Source: Helianthus annuus (lineage: Eukaryota > Streptophyta > Magnoliopsida > Asterales > Asteraceae). Taken from it: 64,000 bases of DNA. Position 1 is the stretch's first letter. Each line of letters starts with the position of its first letter. The notes below the pieces were generated by a model that saw nothing but the letters and a program-made list of their open reading frames with translations, did not search any database and had not been told where the DNA came from. Below, in pieces: positions 45,951 through 57,896 of this stretch. Location: contig NC_035435.2 in the NCBI RefSeq assembly GCF_002127325.2, forward strand, positions 11,800,289 through 11,864,288, given 5' to 3'. Position numbers and translations under genes: made by a program.

Positions 45951-46570
45951 TGTAACACCTCGAAAATTTGTGCCCAATAATGTATTGACACGTGTCATAA
46001 GCTTTAAATGTGTAAAAGATTACTTCAGAGGGACTAAAGTTGACAAATAGAGAAATTATGTCAATATAAGGGTTTAAAGTGTCAACAATGGATAAATATA
46101 ATTTACAATAGCCCTACACGATGTTTATACCCTTAAACGAATAAATCATGGATCATACGAAGCTAAATATGAAAGAAAGTGAGAAATTACAAACTACAGG
46201 GGTTAAATGTGTCAACATGTTTAAAGTATACCTCTGAGTGACCATTTACCAAACCCAAAGCTTTGTAACGGTAAATTATCCTCACTAGAAAGTATGATAA
46301 AAATTTCATAAAGTTTCATTATCATATGAGAAAGTTATGATAAAATTCGTATACGAGGGGTTAAAAGCGTCAACGTTGAAATCTAATGCCATACGGGTGA
46401 TCACAAGGTTAAACAAGGACTTAACGGAGTTTGGTTAAGTCTTAAGACCCTTAAAAGGAAGGTTAGAGGGCCAAAAATGCAAGAAATAAACTTAAAACCA
46501 CGCATACAAGGACCAAGGATCAAAAATGCAAATAACAAAACTTGTTTGGCCTGTTCTGGCAGCTCATACC

Positions 46571-46606
46571 GGCCGCGTAAGGCCCTTAAGGAACCTTGCG
46601 CGGGCC
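46571..46606 (+). promoter_or_regulatory. GC-rich inverted pair in the 3.6-kb LTR
   Basis: GGCCGCGTAAGG and, 11 bases on, CCTTGCGCGGGCC, in otherwise AT-rich sequence, about 180 bp before the TATA box. Confidence 0.5.
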
Positions 46607-46789
46607 GCCTGATTACCCCAGCGACAGAAAAAGCTTCACAGCTGCCAGTCAGACCTGTGTAACCGACTTTAAAGCTTGTTTTTGCATACCAGGGGCTGCA
46701 CCAACAAGTTTTCATGCATATGGGGCACTTGTCTTGATCTGGAATCATGTGTAGACTTCCTTGGCATCATCTTATGAGATCAAAATCAC

Positions 46790-46797
46790 TATATAAG
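46790..46797 (+). promoter_or_regulatory. LTR TATA box
   Basis: TATATAAG in a context of CACTATATAAGGAACC, a standard plant core promoter. Confidence 0.6.
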
Positions 46798-49546
46798 GAA
46801 CCCACATGTTGTAAAACTTGTGCACATTCACTTGAAACATTCACAACTTCATTTCTGGAGCTCCTCTGATCAACCACAAGCTTCCTAGTGATCTCTAGTC
46901 GTAATTAGGACTCTTGTAAGTATCCTTAACCCTTCCTAATTCAGTTTAGCTTAGTTAATTAGCTATAAGTCAAACCGTCGTATTAAGATTTGACTTCGAG
47001 ATTACTCATAATTTATTCAGTCAAATCTCGAATTAAAAATATCTATGAGTGGGTAATTATGTGGGTAATAAACCCTTAAAAGGGTACTCTCTGATTCCCA
47101 CTCTAACTATGTCAATTGTCGGGTTAAAGTTAACTTTAAAAAGTCAACAGAAAGCTTATTTTCAAATTAAGGCATAATTAATAATGTAGAAGCCATGCAA
47201 CCTGTTTTATCATTAATATAACTTCGTAATTGATGTAAGAACATGTCTAAACATGTTCACCCCGACAATTTTCAGTTTAGGCTCGGTTCAGAACCGAAAG
47301 TCGCATTGTTTGACTTCTGCTTTGACTTTCAGTTCTGACCTGTTTAAGCATAGTTTAGATGTGCCTTAGAGCTTATTTAGGACTAGGTTTCATGTTAGTA
47401 TAACCCTCTGAGATTATACAACTTGATTCACTAGTTATCCGATTCACATGCATGTTTCCGTTAAATGCTTACATGTTGACCATTATGCCCAAATGACCTT
47501 AAAATGTGATTTTTGAAAATATAAAAGTGTAGACACCTTAGTTACTTATTTATAAACTTGTACCTAAAATTTGATATCAGTTTGAGGTCTAGATTAAGAG
47601 TTATGTTCATTAGCGTAATTAGAAAGCTTTTTATTGACATAATTAGCGTATAGCCTATCTAACCCAATTTTTGATATCAAACTTTTTACCCACTGATGTA
47701 ATATAATATTTTTGGATTTTTGGAGATTTTCATTTATTTTTAGGCTGAGCATAACTTAGAGTTCTAAGCTTAATTCGGTTATTGTCGGTTTAGCCCTTTT
47801 GGGTTATAAAATGAGTTTTACAAATCCTTTTGATACCAAACCTTTTTCTACTGATCTAATATGATAAATAAATTATTTTGAGCCTTATGGAATAATAAAA
47901 ATATCAGATTTCCTTTGAAAACCCGGAAATGGCTCCAAATCGCCTTTTTAAGTGTTTTTAACGCATAGTATGTATTAAAACTATTTTAGACATATAAGGG
48001 GTGATACCTACTGATGTATTCAGTAAATTTTTATATTACAACAGTAAGGAAAAGTTTTAAACTCAGATTTCCAGTTTTGACCTTTTAGGCTTATGTGAAA
48101 TTACCAAAATGCCCCTACGGTGCATAGTATGGTTATAATTAATAAATTTCACATATGTATGATACCCTACTGATATAACTTATTAAACTTAGTATTTTTA
48201 CTGATTATATCAGACCTGTAACTCAGATTACTATTTAAACTCTTTTATAACCTTTTAAATGACCAAAATGCCCCTATGAGGCATAGTTTGAGTTTAAAAT
48301 CATTATGGGCATAATAGAAGATATCTTACTGATATCACAACATATTTAAGGCATATTAACTTAGGAAACTTGTATATGATTAATATGGTTACTCGTTACG
48401 TACTTTTCGTGTTCGGATCAGCTTATGTAACTAGTTTACATATATTAGCCGAAACGGGTCAAACCATATCATTTTTGTCTCAAAATCCAGAATGTGATTA
48501 CGTTACCCATATTAAACAAGCATGCAAGCTTGTCGGGTCAAAACCACATTGTAAACCGGTCTTCGCCTTTTATGCGTTTGAACCGTATCTTCTTTAAAAC
48601 TAACCGGTCTAAGCTTAGGCTTAATTAAAGACCCGTTAGAAATCTAATAGGTTATTATAAACCTTCGTTCCAGAATAGGAGACCCGGTAAAAGCTACATG
48701 CACTTGCTTGTTGTGAATTATACTTGCAAAGGTAAATACTTTTAACTTATTTTCCCTTACACGGGATTGGGGTACGGTATATAAAATACCGCTTGGTCTG
48801 GCATTGTATCTTTAATTGTATAGTGGTTAATTCATTGAAATGACCCGTTTAAATTGTTTTGTTTGCTTAAAACCTTTGGGGGGTTAATGACCATGTCCCG
48901 GATATCTTTGGCATCATTTTAAGAAATGGCCACGACCTTAGCACGCGGGTGTAGGCGTACACCCGCCAGTGTACTTATAAATAATAAGGTATAACCGCCG
49001 GTTTCGGGAATAACCCACCGCGGGACTATACCATGTGGTGTGTCAATTAATCTTTAACCCGGTGCTCAACCCGGGCTACTGAACGTATAGGAAACAAGTA
49101 ATTCTTTTACAAGATTATATACAAATAATTATCCCAAGTTATAATATCTTTTGTGCCACATGCATTCAAATCAATTTTCAAACCTTTTCAAAATGAGCCA
49201 GTTAAATTGTATTTACCAGTGTAAACTGACGTATTTTCCCAAAAAGGCTAAGTGCAGGTACTACTCGAAATAGGCTGGTCTCTCCTAGCATCAAGTAGAA
49301 GTCTCGCAAGCTTAGATATCTAAAGTCTGTTGAACAAGTTTCCTCTTTATTTTGATCCGCCTGTGGATCTGTTTCAACTGTTTGTGATACTTAAATATTA
49401 CAATTTTATTCGGTTGAAATAAATCTATCTTTTGATTCCGCTGTGCATTTAAATTTGTGTTGTTTGACTGTGATGATATCAACTACGTCACGATACTCCC
49501 CACCGGGCCCACCGGTAATACGTGGAAATATCGGGGTGTGACAGGT

Positions 49547-49560
49547 TGGTATCAGAGCCA
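49547..49560 (+). other. Primer-binding site, initiator tRNA-Met
   Basis: TGGTATCAGAGCCA three bases after the LTR, the canonical plant initiator-Met site. Confidence 0.9.
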
Positions 49561-49665
49561 ACACTGAGTGAATTAAACACTAGCCTTTTGTGTTTAATCT
49601 CAGTGCACAAATTGCACATTCCTCTATCCTCGAGTCTAGACAAATAACATAGGAAAAGTTCTGTT

Positions 49666-52600
49666 TTGTTTTATTTTTTTTTTGTCTTTCATCATATATA
49701 TATTCTTGTTGTTATCTTTGTTTATGTTGACAGGTTTGACAATGTGCCACGATTCCGGAGAGGCAGAGGCAAGGCCCCGGTGACGGGCCATGATCACGAG
49801 GCTGGGCCTTCCCACCGGCGTACACCATCAATTACCATGAGCACTAGTCCCCAAGAACCTTGGAGGACATATATTGAACCCGGGAGGCGATCCGTCTCCC
49901 TAAGCTCCTCACCATCATACCTTCATTCTTTTGGGCCTTAGTCTGAGAATGAGCCCAACAACCCCCAACCTTCGTTCATACCTCTTCAGCGATCGAATTC
50001 GCACCATTCTTTCAATGACCCCACTCCTGCTTTTCAGAGCCGGTTCAACCCGGCTAACTACATTCAAGAACCCGTGGGTTTTAACCCATTGGGACCAGAG
50101 GACCATTTCTCCGGCGATCACGCCATGGATATGGACGAGGACTCGGACCCCGTCGAGCCTACAACCGGAACCCCAAACCATCCCATTGAAATCTCTGATG
50201 GGTCTTCTTTTCATGGATCACCTTACCGTGGTCCAGACAGCTACCAGGCGAGGTTCAACCAGTTTGAGTGGTATTTTACCCCCTCTGAACACTCGTCTCC
50301 GTACCACCAGCAGCAGGATCCTTCCGAGGATTCTCGATTCGTGGCAGTTACTCTGCCACCACCACCACCAGTTGTGCAACCGCCTCCGGAGCCACCGAGG
50401 CGGAGAAGATCAAACGCACGAATGTTCGTGCGAGGAGGAGTCCGCATCAGCACTCCTCAACCATCAAGTGGCAGCCACTACCCGCCACTCCAAGAAGAAG
50501 AACCACAGATGGGGGGACCATCAAACCCCGTCTCAGAAGCAGACTTTGCGCCTGTGGCGCCACCGTTGGGTTTTGGTAACCCAATCCCTGCATATGCTGG
50601 TTCAGCGACGTATAATCCATTCGAGCAGCCGGCCCATACAAATTACAACTATGCGGATGTTGATCCTTATCAGGCAGCGTGGGACTACAACGTTCTTCAT
50701 CCTGAGGGGCCCTACGGTGGTCCTTGGATCACTGGGTACCCACCTTATGTGTACCAGCATCTGCCACCTCCTCAACCACTGTATCAGCCACCGCCACGGC
50801 CGCAACTGATCCTGCCAGAACGCCAACAAGAGGTTCTCGATAGATTGGGCCAAGTTGAGCGGGAAGTTCAAGAAGACCGCAAGGAACGTCATGTAACGCC
50901 ATCACGTTAAAAACCAATACTAGAATACTTTGCGGAAAATAGGCCCATATTTTTTTTCGATATTACGAAATAAAGGATAATATTCCCAAAATATATGAAT
51001 CCACATAACTGGATTAATAAAACATTTGCAAACAAGTGTTTAGAAAAATTTTGCCATGACCCATTTGCAAAACGACAAATCTTTACGAAAACAAAACCTG
51101 CTTAACAGCCAAAGTTTTTATAAAAAAAGCATAACCCATTACCACATTGACATATTAGCATTTCGCTAAAACAAATGTTGGACTTAAACTCCAAAATACA
51201 AATAATTAAATCTAATTGGCCCAATAAAGAAACCCATATACTTAGTGAACAAAATATCACTAAATCCTCCTATCGTTGACCCACTTCCAAGACTTGATCA
51301 CTTTTGCCTTTCTACCACCCCAATCTGTCATATAACATTACCATATCAATAGTGTCGACCGGGAAACTACGGTAAGCATAATAATAACTAATATACTGAT
51401 TGAACCGGATTATTGGTGAATGACTCGTGAGCTCTTTTCTTATTTCATGATTCCGGTTCAAGCCACCCCATTGATTCTCATGACTTATCACCTACATTGA
51501 AAACACCAAAAAAATTAGCTTTTGCTAAGTGAGGACTCATAATATGATTTTGTATCAAATATAACGGAGTAACTCAATGCTCATAACACCCAACGAAACA
51601 ATGTCGAGCCACCACTTCATCATCTCGAGTCACGCATTTCGTGACTTTCTCATTCTAATCTGGGCGCCCTTTTTATCCATATTTCATGTATATCCCTGCT
51701 AATATAGAATCAAGGACACTTCAAAGTAAACCATTATCAAACCGCTTCGGTCAATATAAATAAAATGGTAAACCGCCACATAACTATGTTGTAATTCATT
51801 AGACAACATATACGATTTTCAACAATCATTATTACCTAACATACTTTTAATAGTTCATACATGTATTCATAACATAATCAAATAGGTTATATAGTTTAAC
51901 GACACAAGTTTCATTCATTCATAAGCACTACTAAATGAACACATGTTTTTGCACATACAAGTTACAACACCCATGACTTTTTAATTTAGCATACGTATCC
52001 CATATTCAAGGAATTAATCACTTCAACTCATGTAAACATATATAACTACATTGAGGTTAAAAACAACAACATAATCACATCCGATTGGTTCCTTATAAAT
52101 TCCTTAAGATTATGCAATACTATAAAATTTATGTTTTTCACACAGCTTTATGCAGCTGTAGTAATTCAGTATTTTCACATCTTTACATTGAGTATTTCAC
52201 TTCAAACTAAAATTCTTAGTAACGGAGACTCCGAGACCTTTCCGTGGATATAAAATACGCCCTGAACGGACATTCGGTTGATTTTCTATGAATTTTTAAA
52301 GACTAGCAAAAATCTGGAAATAAGCTGAATTTTCAGCACTTGGGTATCTCGACCCATTAACAATTTGCACTCTTTTTTGATGGGTTTAAACCCCTAAAAC
52401 ATCGCCAAAACAATACGCCATTGTTAATTTGAACCGTATTCAATAATTTGTATTAAACCACCTTAACTATAAAAAGAACTTCAAGTCAACAATAAGACTA
52501 TTTAAATTAACACGACTCCAAACACATTCGAGTACTCACCTTCACTCGTAGGAATGTCGTTGCTTTATCATTCGTTTGACACGTTGCCATCCAAACATTA

Positions 52601-53920
52601 CCTCACCTCGAGTGCCCGTTTCGTACATGCTTCCTCATATCCTTTCCGCTTTCCTTCCATGCTTTCCCATCTAAACATGATCCTATACTTCCATACCATC
52701 AAGGTTACTACTTCATTAGTATAAACGCACATTCTAATATTGCATTCATTTCACATTCGTATTTTATTTTAACTTTACTCGTCAATTTCCAACAACACAA
52801 AGTATAAGCTAGAATCGCATCTTTTCATTCCCTACTCGCACAGAAAAACACATATACAACCACAAGATCATATATGCACACAACATAAACAATTCCTTCC
52901 TACTAGTCATCTCATAATTCACGATTAACAACATCATTCAAAATTAACTAATTTAACACTATCCTTGAACCGGACATGATTCTTACTAGAAATCCACATG
53001 AACTCCATCTAAAACACACTTCACGTGTTAGTTTGCTAACAATTTCATCATAATCACTTTCTATACATATAAACTTACAACTTGCATACAATTCCACATA
53101 TTTGCTCTCTTAGGCATTTCATCGAACACTTGGCAGGTTTTGCATTTGTAAGACATTATTTACAAGCTTTTAAAGCATGATTCTTACTAATTCTTCACAT
53201 AACTTTCACTTTAATTTAGATTCAAAATCAATAACCTATAACATCCATTGTCATAAACATCAAGTATCATCAAATTAACATAAAATACATCATCATCATT
53301 CTATACAAGAGCCACTACAAGTGGGTTGTTCATAAACATACATAACAATCAGAAATTTAAGCATAATTCAAGTTTCATAACACATTTCTATCACATATCC
53401 ATCCTAACTTCACTTAGATTCACGAATTCATCAACACCCACTTCACCCAACATCACCAAATCATAAAATTTAACTTACTTGACAGTGAAGAACACTTAGG
53501 AGATCGATAATCTTGATACATGCATCCTAAAAACCTTCAATTCCCTTTTCAATTTGGAGATTTCTTGAAAATTAGGGTTTACCCCTTTCCCTGTGCCTTG
53601 TGCGATCGACCACACACACGCACAGTGTGTGTTGTGGTTTTATTTTTCTTTTTCTTTTTTTAATAAATTTCAGTTTACATTTTGGCAATCTAGGTCCCTC
53701 AACTTTAACACATCATCATAATTGCCACAAACTTCATTCCTTTACTTATTTATTAGACATTTAACTAAGTTTAATAACTTAGTTATTGTACTTCATCTAA
53801 TTACACAAGGTAACCTACTAACGAATTTCATAATTTGAGTTTTAGGGTGTTACACGTCAAGGCTTCTTCAAAGGTTTGGTAGGCCTACTCAAGGGGAAGT
53901 CCAAGATAAGGGATTATTGA
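49666..53920 (+). CDS. Proline-rich ORF of a non-autonomous LTR element
   Basis: One frame runs from 49666 to 50891 and, after a solo LTR (50892-53854, one TSD copy removed), on to a stop at 53918-53920. It has one in-frame TAG at 49939-49941. Without the LTR it would be roughly 430 codons. I recognise no domain: there is no capsid motif, zinc knuckle or pol. Composition is striking: Pro/Ser/Tyr-rich, with acidic MDMDEDSD, a run of prolines (TLPPPPPVVQPPPEPP), basic RRRRSNARMF, several PYxxP-like stretches, a Leu/Gln helix (ERQQEVLDRLGQVEREV) and a basic C-terminus. The N-terminal 24 codons are T-rich and end in a good splice-acceptor context (TTATGTTGACAG at 49733), so the true start may be downstream or spliced. 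The in-frame ATG at 49837 is an alternative. Confidence 0.5.
50892..53854 (-). repeat. Solo LTR inserted in the proline-rich ORF
   Basis: 2963 bp with termini TGTAAC and GTTACA and perfect 5-bp target duplication CGTCA (50887-50891 and 53855-53859). No internal region, so it is the product of LTR-LTR recombination. Minus orientation follows from clear similarity of its right end, read in reverse, to the start of the LTRs at 54368-62911, including GGTTACC/GTTATC, AACTAAGTTA-type and GGGACCTAGATTGCC-type stretches. It is therefore a relative of that family. Confidence 0.9.
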
Positions 53921-53946
53921 AGACCCTTGTTTATTTAGTTGTAATC

Positions 53947-54081
53947 AAGTCCCTACGTGGACTTTTGTTTCTGTACTCAGCCCCTGCGTGGGCTTGTCTT
54001 TTTGTATTCTGCCCCTGCGTGGGCATGTCTTTCTGTTGACCCCTGCGTGGGTATGTTTGTTTATTTCGCCCCTGCGTGGGC
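53947..54081 (+). repeat. Five-copy covarying hairpin array
   Basis: Five small hairpins every 28-31 bp at 53947-53964, 53979-53994, 54010-54025, 54039-54052 and 54068-54081. All have the hexaloop CTRCGT; stems are AAGTCC/GGACTT, AGCCC/GGGCT, TGCCC/GGGCA, ACCC/GGGT and GCCC/GGGC. Stem positions change together on both sides, as expected for selection on pairing. The array begins 27 bases after the stop of the proline-rich ORF. Confidence 0.75.
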
Positions 54082-54367
54082 ATGTTATTTCTTAGAAGTC
54101 CCGTTTAGGGCAAAATTTGTGCTGTTTGAATTGGTAATGGAATGATTTAATTTTAATTTTCATATTTATTTATTGTTAATTATATGCATAAACATAAAAC
54201 ATAAAATAAATGAAAATAGCATTCCTATTAAAAGATCTACCATTATAATAAAATGGCAAAATCTAAAAAGAACAAGACCTAGCCATGTGTCATCTTAAGA
54301 CAGGGCCAAGATGGTAGTTCCATAATTAGATTCAGATCCATATTAACACCTCAATTTAGGATTGTTC
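54082..54367. other. 3' non-coding part of the proline-rich-ORF element
   Basis: AT-rich, no ORF. It ends where the minus-strand LTR array begins. The five bases before that array are TGTTC, a candidate half of its target duplication. Confidence 0.4.
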
Positions 54368-54859
54368 TGTTACGCCCTAATTCGTATTTGTCAAAAGTCG
54401 CAGCGGAAATTCGTGCCATAAAATTTCTTTCATTACAAACGTCTTGACTTACTTGAAAGTTCGTTTTAAAATGTATCTTTTACAAAGATAAAATATAAGT
54501 CATGTTTACTAATAGTACATACTTAATTATTCCCGTACAATCTATCTCGTGACTCGGTCTTCGATCTCTAATTCTTATGATAATCCGCCCGTTATCCGTA
54601 TAACCTGCACTCACCACATACATTCATAACATTAGTACACATTATATAAACAAGATTCATTCGCGTACACTTCACATTTCGTCATCTTTCAAACTTTAAG
54701 CATTTCATATGCGTATCCATTTCCTGGTGAGGCTTCAATAATGTACCTGCATTACTTTTCATTCTCAAGGTGCACCATTAATAACGTTAGCCCTCAACGT
54801 GACTAAATTATGCATACATGCGTAATTACATACATACATACACATCTACATACGTACAT

Positions 54860-55270
54860 ATCTTCCCTACAATTTTACATACGTGTATACTCTCATACAT
54901 GTCTTATTACATACATGCATATACTTCTACATACGTGCGTACCTTTCCTACATCTTTACATACATACATACGCTCGTACATATCTTTATACATACATACA
55001 TGCACATCTATATACGTACAAACCTTTCCTGCATCATTACATACATGCATACACTCGTACATATCTTTATACATACATACATGCACATCTATATACGTAC
55101 AAACCTTTCCTACATCATTACATACATGCATACACTCGTACATATCTTTATACATACATACATGCACATCTATATACGTACAAACCTTTCCTACATCATT
55201 ACATACATGCATACACTCGTACATATCTTTATACATACATACATACATACACATCTACATTTGTTCATAC
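54860..55270. repeat. 81-bp minisatellite in LTR X1
   Basis: About five copies of an 81-bp unit (CCTTTCCTACATCATTACAT as phase marker at 54942, 55023, 55104 and 55185), itself built from TACA/CATA tetranucleotides. Same array at 59891-60301 in LTR X2. Confidence 0.88.
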
Positions 55271-55508
55271 CCTTCCTACGTCATTACATACATGCATACC
55301 TTTATGTACACGTGCTAGATCACGCGTACCTCTTACATAATCATACATTATTTACATGGGTCTTAGACTTAGCTTTATAGCTCATAAACATCTAAGGAAC
55401 CATCAAAATCATGTTTGGAAGGTCCGCCGTAGACCACGGATGACAAACCGAAGCCTACGATACATTAAATAACTTAAATAACAAGATTTCAGCTTTTGGA
55501 ACTTGGGC

Positions 55509-55660
55509 AGGCCGTCGCCGACGCCCCTAGGGCCGTCGGCGACGGGCCTTGCATTTACCCGTAGCCCAAAAACCCGTAGACAGGAGATTAACCCGTCAGC
55601 ACAAAAATTCACTTTCTGGAGCCCGTCGGCGACGCCCCCATACCCGTCGGCGACGCCCTC
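55509..55660 (-). promoter_or_regulatory. Paired CCGTCGCCGACGG palindromes in LTR X1
   Basis: Two close pairs of a 13-nt imperfect palindrome with arms CCGTCG and CGACGG, about 100 bp apart, in AT-rich surroundings. Repeated at 60540-60691. Confidence 0.65.
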
Positions 55661-57880
55661 TAGAAACTGCAGTTTTCTGCAGTTCCGTTTCGTCGTCCGT
55701 ACGCACTAAAACGCGCATAACTTTTGAACCGTTTACCCGTTTAACCTCCCGTTTCTTCCTACATGCTTGTAAATTCACATTCTATCATATCAACTTAAAA
55801 TCCTACCTCCGGATTAAGGAATTTCTTAACTTACGTGCATTCGACATATTACCCTTTTCTAACTATTTGACCCGTTCGTGCATTTATCAACATAATCTGA
55901 TTACTTAACCTCGACTCCTCATGAACCTTTTAATATCAACGTCATTTATCATAGAGGATTAAATTCTTGGATGTCTTACCTATTTTTAACATATTTTTGG
56001 TCAGAAGCTTACCTTGACCCGTTATGGGTATTTATGCATTAAGTAGTTTATGACATACAAAAACATACTCCACATTTTCATGCTTGACCAAAATATTATA
56101 CTAATCGAATATCTTGATTCCAAACGACTTCTAAGGTCGTTTGCCCGATATACCTATCAAGGGCATTTTAGTCAATTATGCTATATCCTTAATAACAAAG
56201 GAATTTCTTGCATGAGTAACCAATCTCACTACTTAGCTACAATTTCTTAATCACACCTGCCTAGCTTGGATCAAACTAAGATCCGTTTAATACTTTACTG
56301 ACATCATACAACTCATTCCTATTTGACCTCAATTATCACATATAATTAGATTGCATATAACATTACATAACAACTAAGAAGTGATTGCGGAGTCACTTAC
56401 CTTAAGCGTTCGTGTTCAAGCTTGCTTCCTCACCTCCTCATGACCCGTTAGCGTTCCGTTCTTGAGTCCATGCTAATGTGATCCCTATCCTTTCATGTCA
56501 TTACAATCACATTATGGTTAGCACAAATGCTCATTCATACTAACATTCATTTCCTTCCATTCATATATTACTTGCATTTTTATTAACCAAATACCACATA
56601 CATAAGGCATAGACTAAAAGTTACCTTGTTCCACATTCACGCAACTCAATCATCATCGTACACGACGTGTAGATCATCTAGTACATAACACATTACTTCT
56701 CTACTATTATAATTGTGTCCGAAAGGCTAACCATGTTATTCATTCATTGTTGACTTTCAAAAAGTCAACTGTCTTGCTTACACACTTTCAACTTATGAAC
56801 ATGTATCCATCTTAATATGGTAGAGCATAGTATTAACATTATACGCATTTCATGATCGTATTATATGACATATTAAACTACATGATCACCTAATTATATA
56901 CACATGTACATACATAATCCATTTCTTCCACACCAACGTTTTCATATCTTCACAACTAACACCTTAACTCATACTTAGCTAACCCAACATCATTTCAACA
57001 TAGCCTCCGCATGAACTATATCTAAAACGCACTTCTCATGTTAGTTTACTATCAAATACATTATTATCATGTTCTATATATAATTACCTATTACTTGCAT
57101 ACAATTTCACACATCATTTCCATTTAGACATTTCATCAAACACTTGGTGTGCGTACAACTTTCTAAGCCTAATGTACAAGTATTTTATGCATAATATTAC
57201 AAGTTCATATCAAGATCATCAAGTTCCACTAGAATCATAAAATTCTCATAATATACCCAAATTAACTAACAATTACTCATTACATACAACATCATACATG
57301 AATTTTACACAACAATTAAACATGTATGATTATCCATATCATCATCTTTACTACTACAAGTGGGTTTCATCCAAAATCATCAAATTACTTAGAATCTTGC
57401 ATAGTTCATGTTCTATATGGTGATTCTAACACATGTACATGATCAATTTCGTACAATTTCATGGATTGTTCATAACCCACTTCATAGCAAGATCATTAAA
57501 TCGTAAATTACAACTTACCACATGTTTAATAGGGCTAGATCATCAAGAAAACGTGTTCATGCATTAGTTTAGGCTGAAATCCTTCTTCAATTTGATGGTT
57601 TCTTGAGGGTTAGGGTTTACACCCCTCACTCCCTTCTCCTGATCGTTCTCACGCACACACACACCATGTGTGTGTGAGATTTTTGTTTTAATTGAATTCA
57701 CTTTCAACTTTGGCAATCCTAGTCCCTCAAGTTCATTACCCATCATAGTTACCACAAGTTTCAATCCTTTACTTAATTTGCTAGGCATTTAACTAGGTTT
57801 ACTAACCTAGTTATTATACCCCCTTTTGTTAAACATGATAACAAACTAGCAAATTAATAATTCGGTTTTGGGGCGTTACA

Positions 57881-57896
57881 AGTCTACCCCCCTTAA
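57881..57896 (-). other. Polypurine tract of the X element
   Basis: In sense AAGGGGGGTAGACT directly before the LTR start TGTAACGCCCC. Second copy at 62912-62927. Confidence 0.8.

Larger units (their letters stand above)
45951..49543 (+). repeat. 3.6-kb 5' LTR of a non-autonomous element
   Basis: Begins TGTAACACCTCG inside the Tat-like gag and ends GGTGTGACA immediately before an initiator-Met PBS, so it is a 5' LTR in plus orientation. It has a TATA box at 46790-46797 and an inverted GGCCGCGTAAGG / CCTTGCGCGGGCC pair at 46571-46606. No partner LTR is visible; the element either lost its 3' end or continues past the window. Start and end suggest a Tekay/Del-like family. Confidence 0.82.
54368..57880 (-). 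repeat. LTR X1
   Basis: 3513 bp. It contains an 81-bp minisatellite (about 54860-55270), GC-rich palindrome pairs (55509-55660) and, near its sense start, a CA/TG hairpin followed by CGATCAGGAG and telobox AAACCCTA (about 57600-57690). The many long ORFs over the minisatellite arise because 81 is divisible by three. Confidence 0.9.

Noticed and set aside
54810..55380. Several overlapping 115-176-aa ORFs in multiple frames (also at 59841-60411)
   Set aside because: They run over an 81-bp minisatellite whose period is a multiple of three, which keeps frames open without selection.
57600..57690. AAACCCTAACCCT as telomeric sequence
   Set aside because: Only one or two telobox units at a fixed position within LTRs; not an array.
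57564..57788. 74-aa minus-strand ORF in LTR X1 (copy at 62595-62819)
   Set aside because: It covers the conserved hairpin-telobox block of the LTR; its repetition follows the LTR duplication and no domain is seen.
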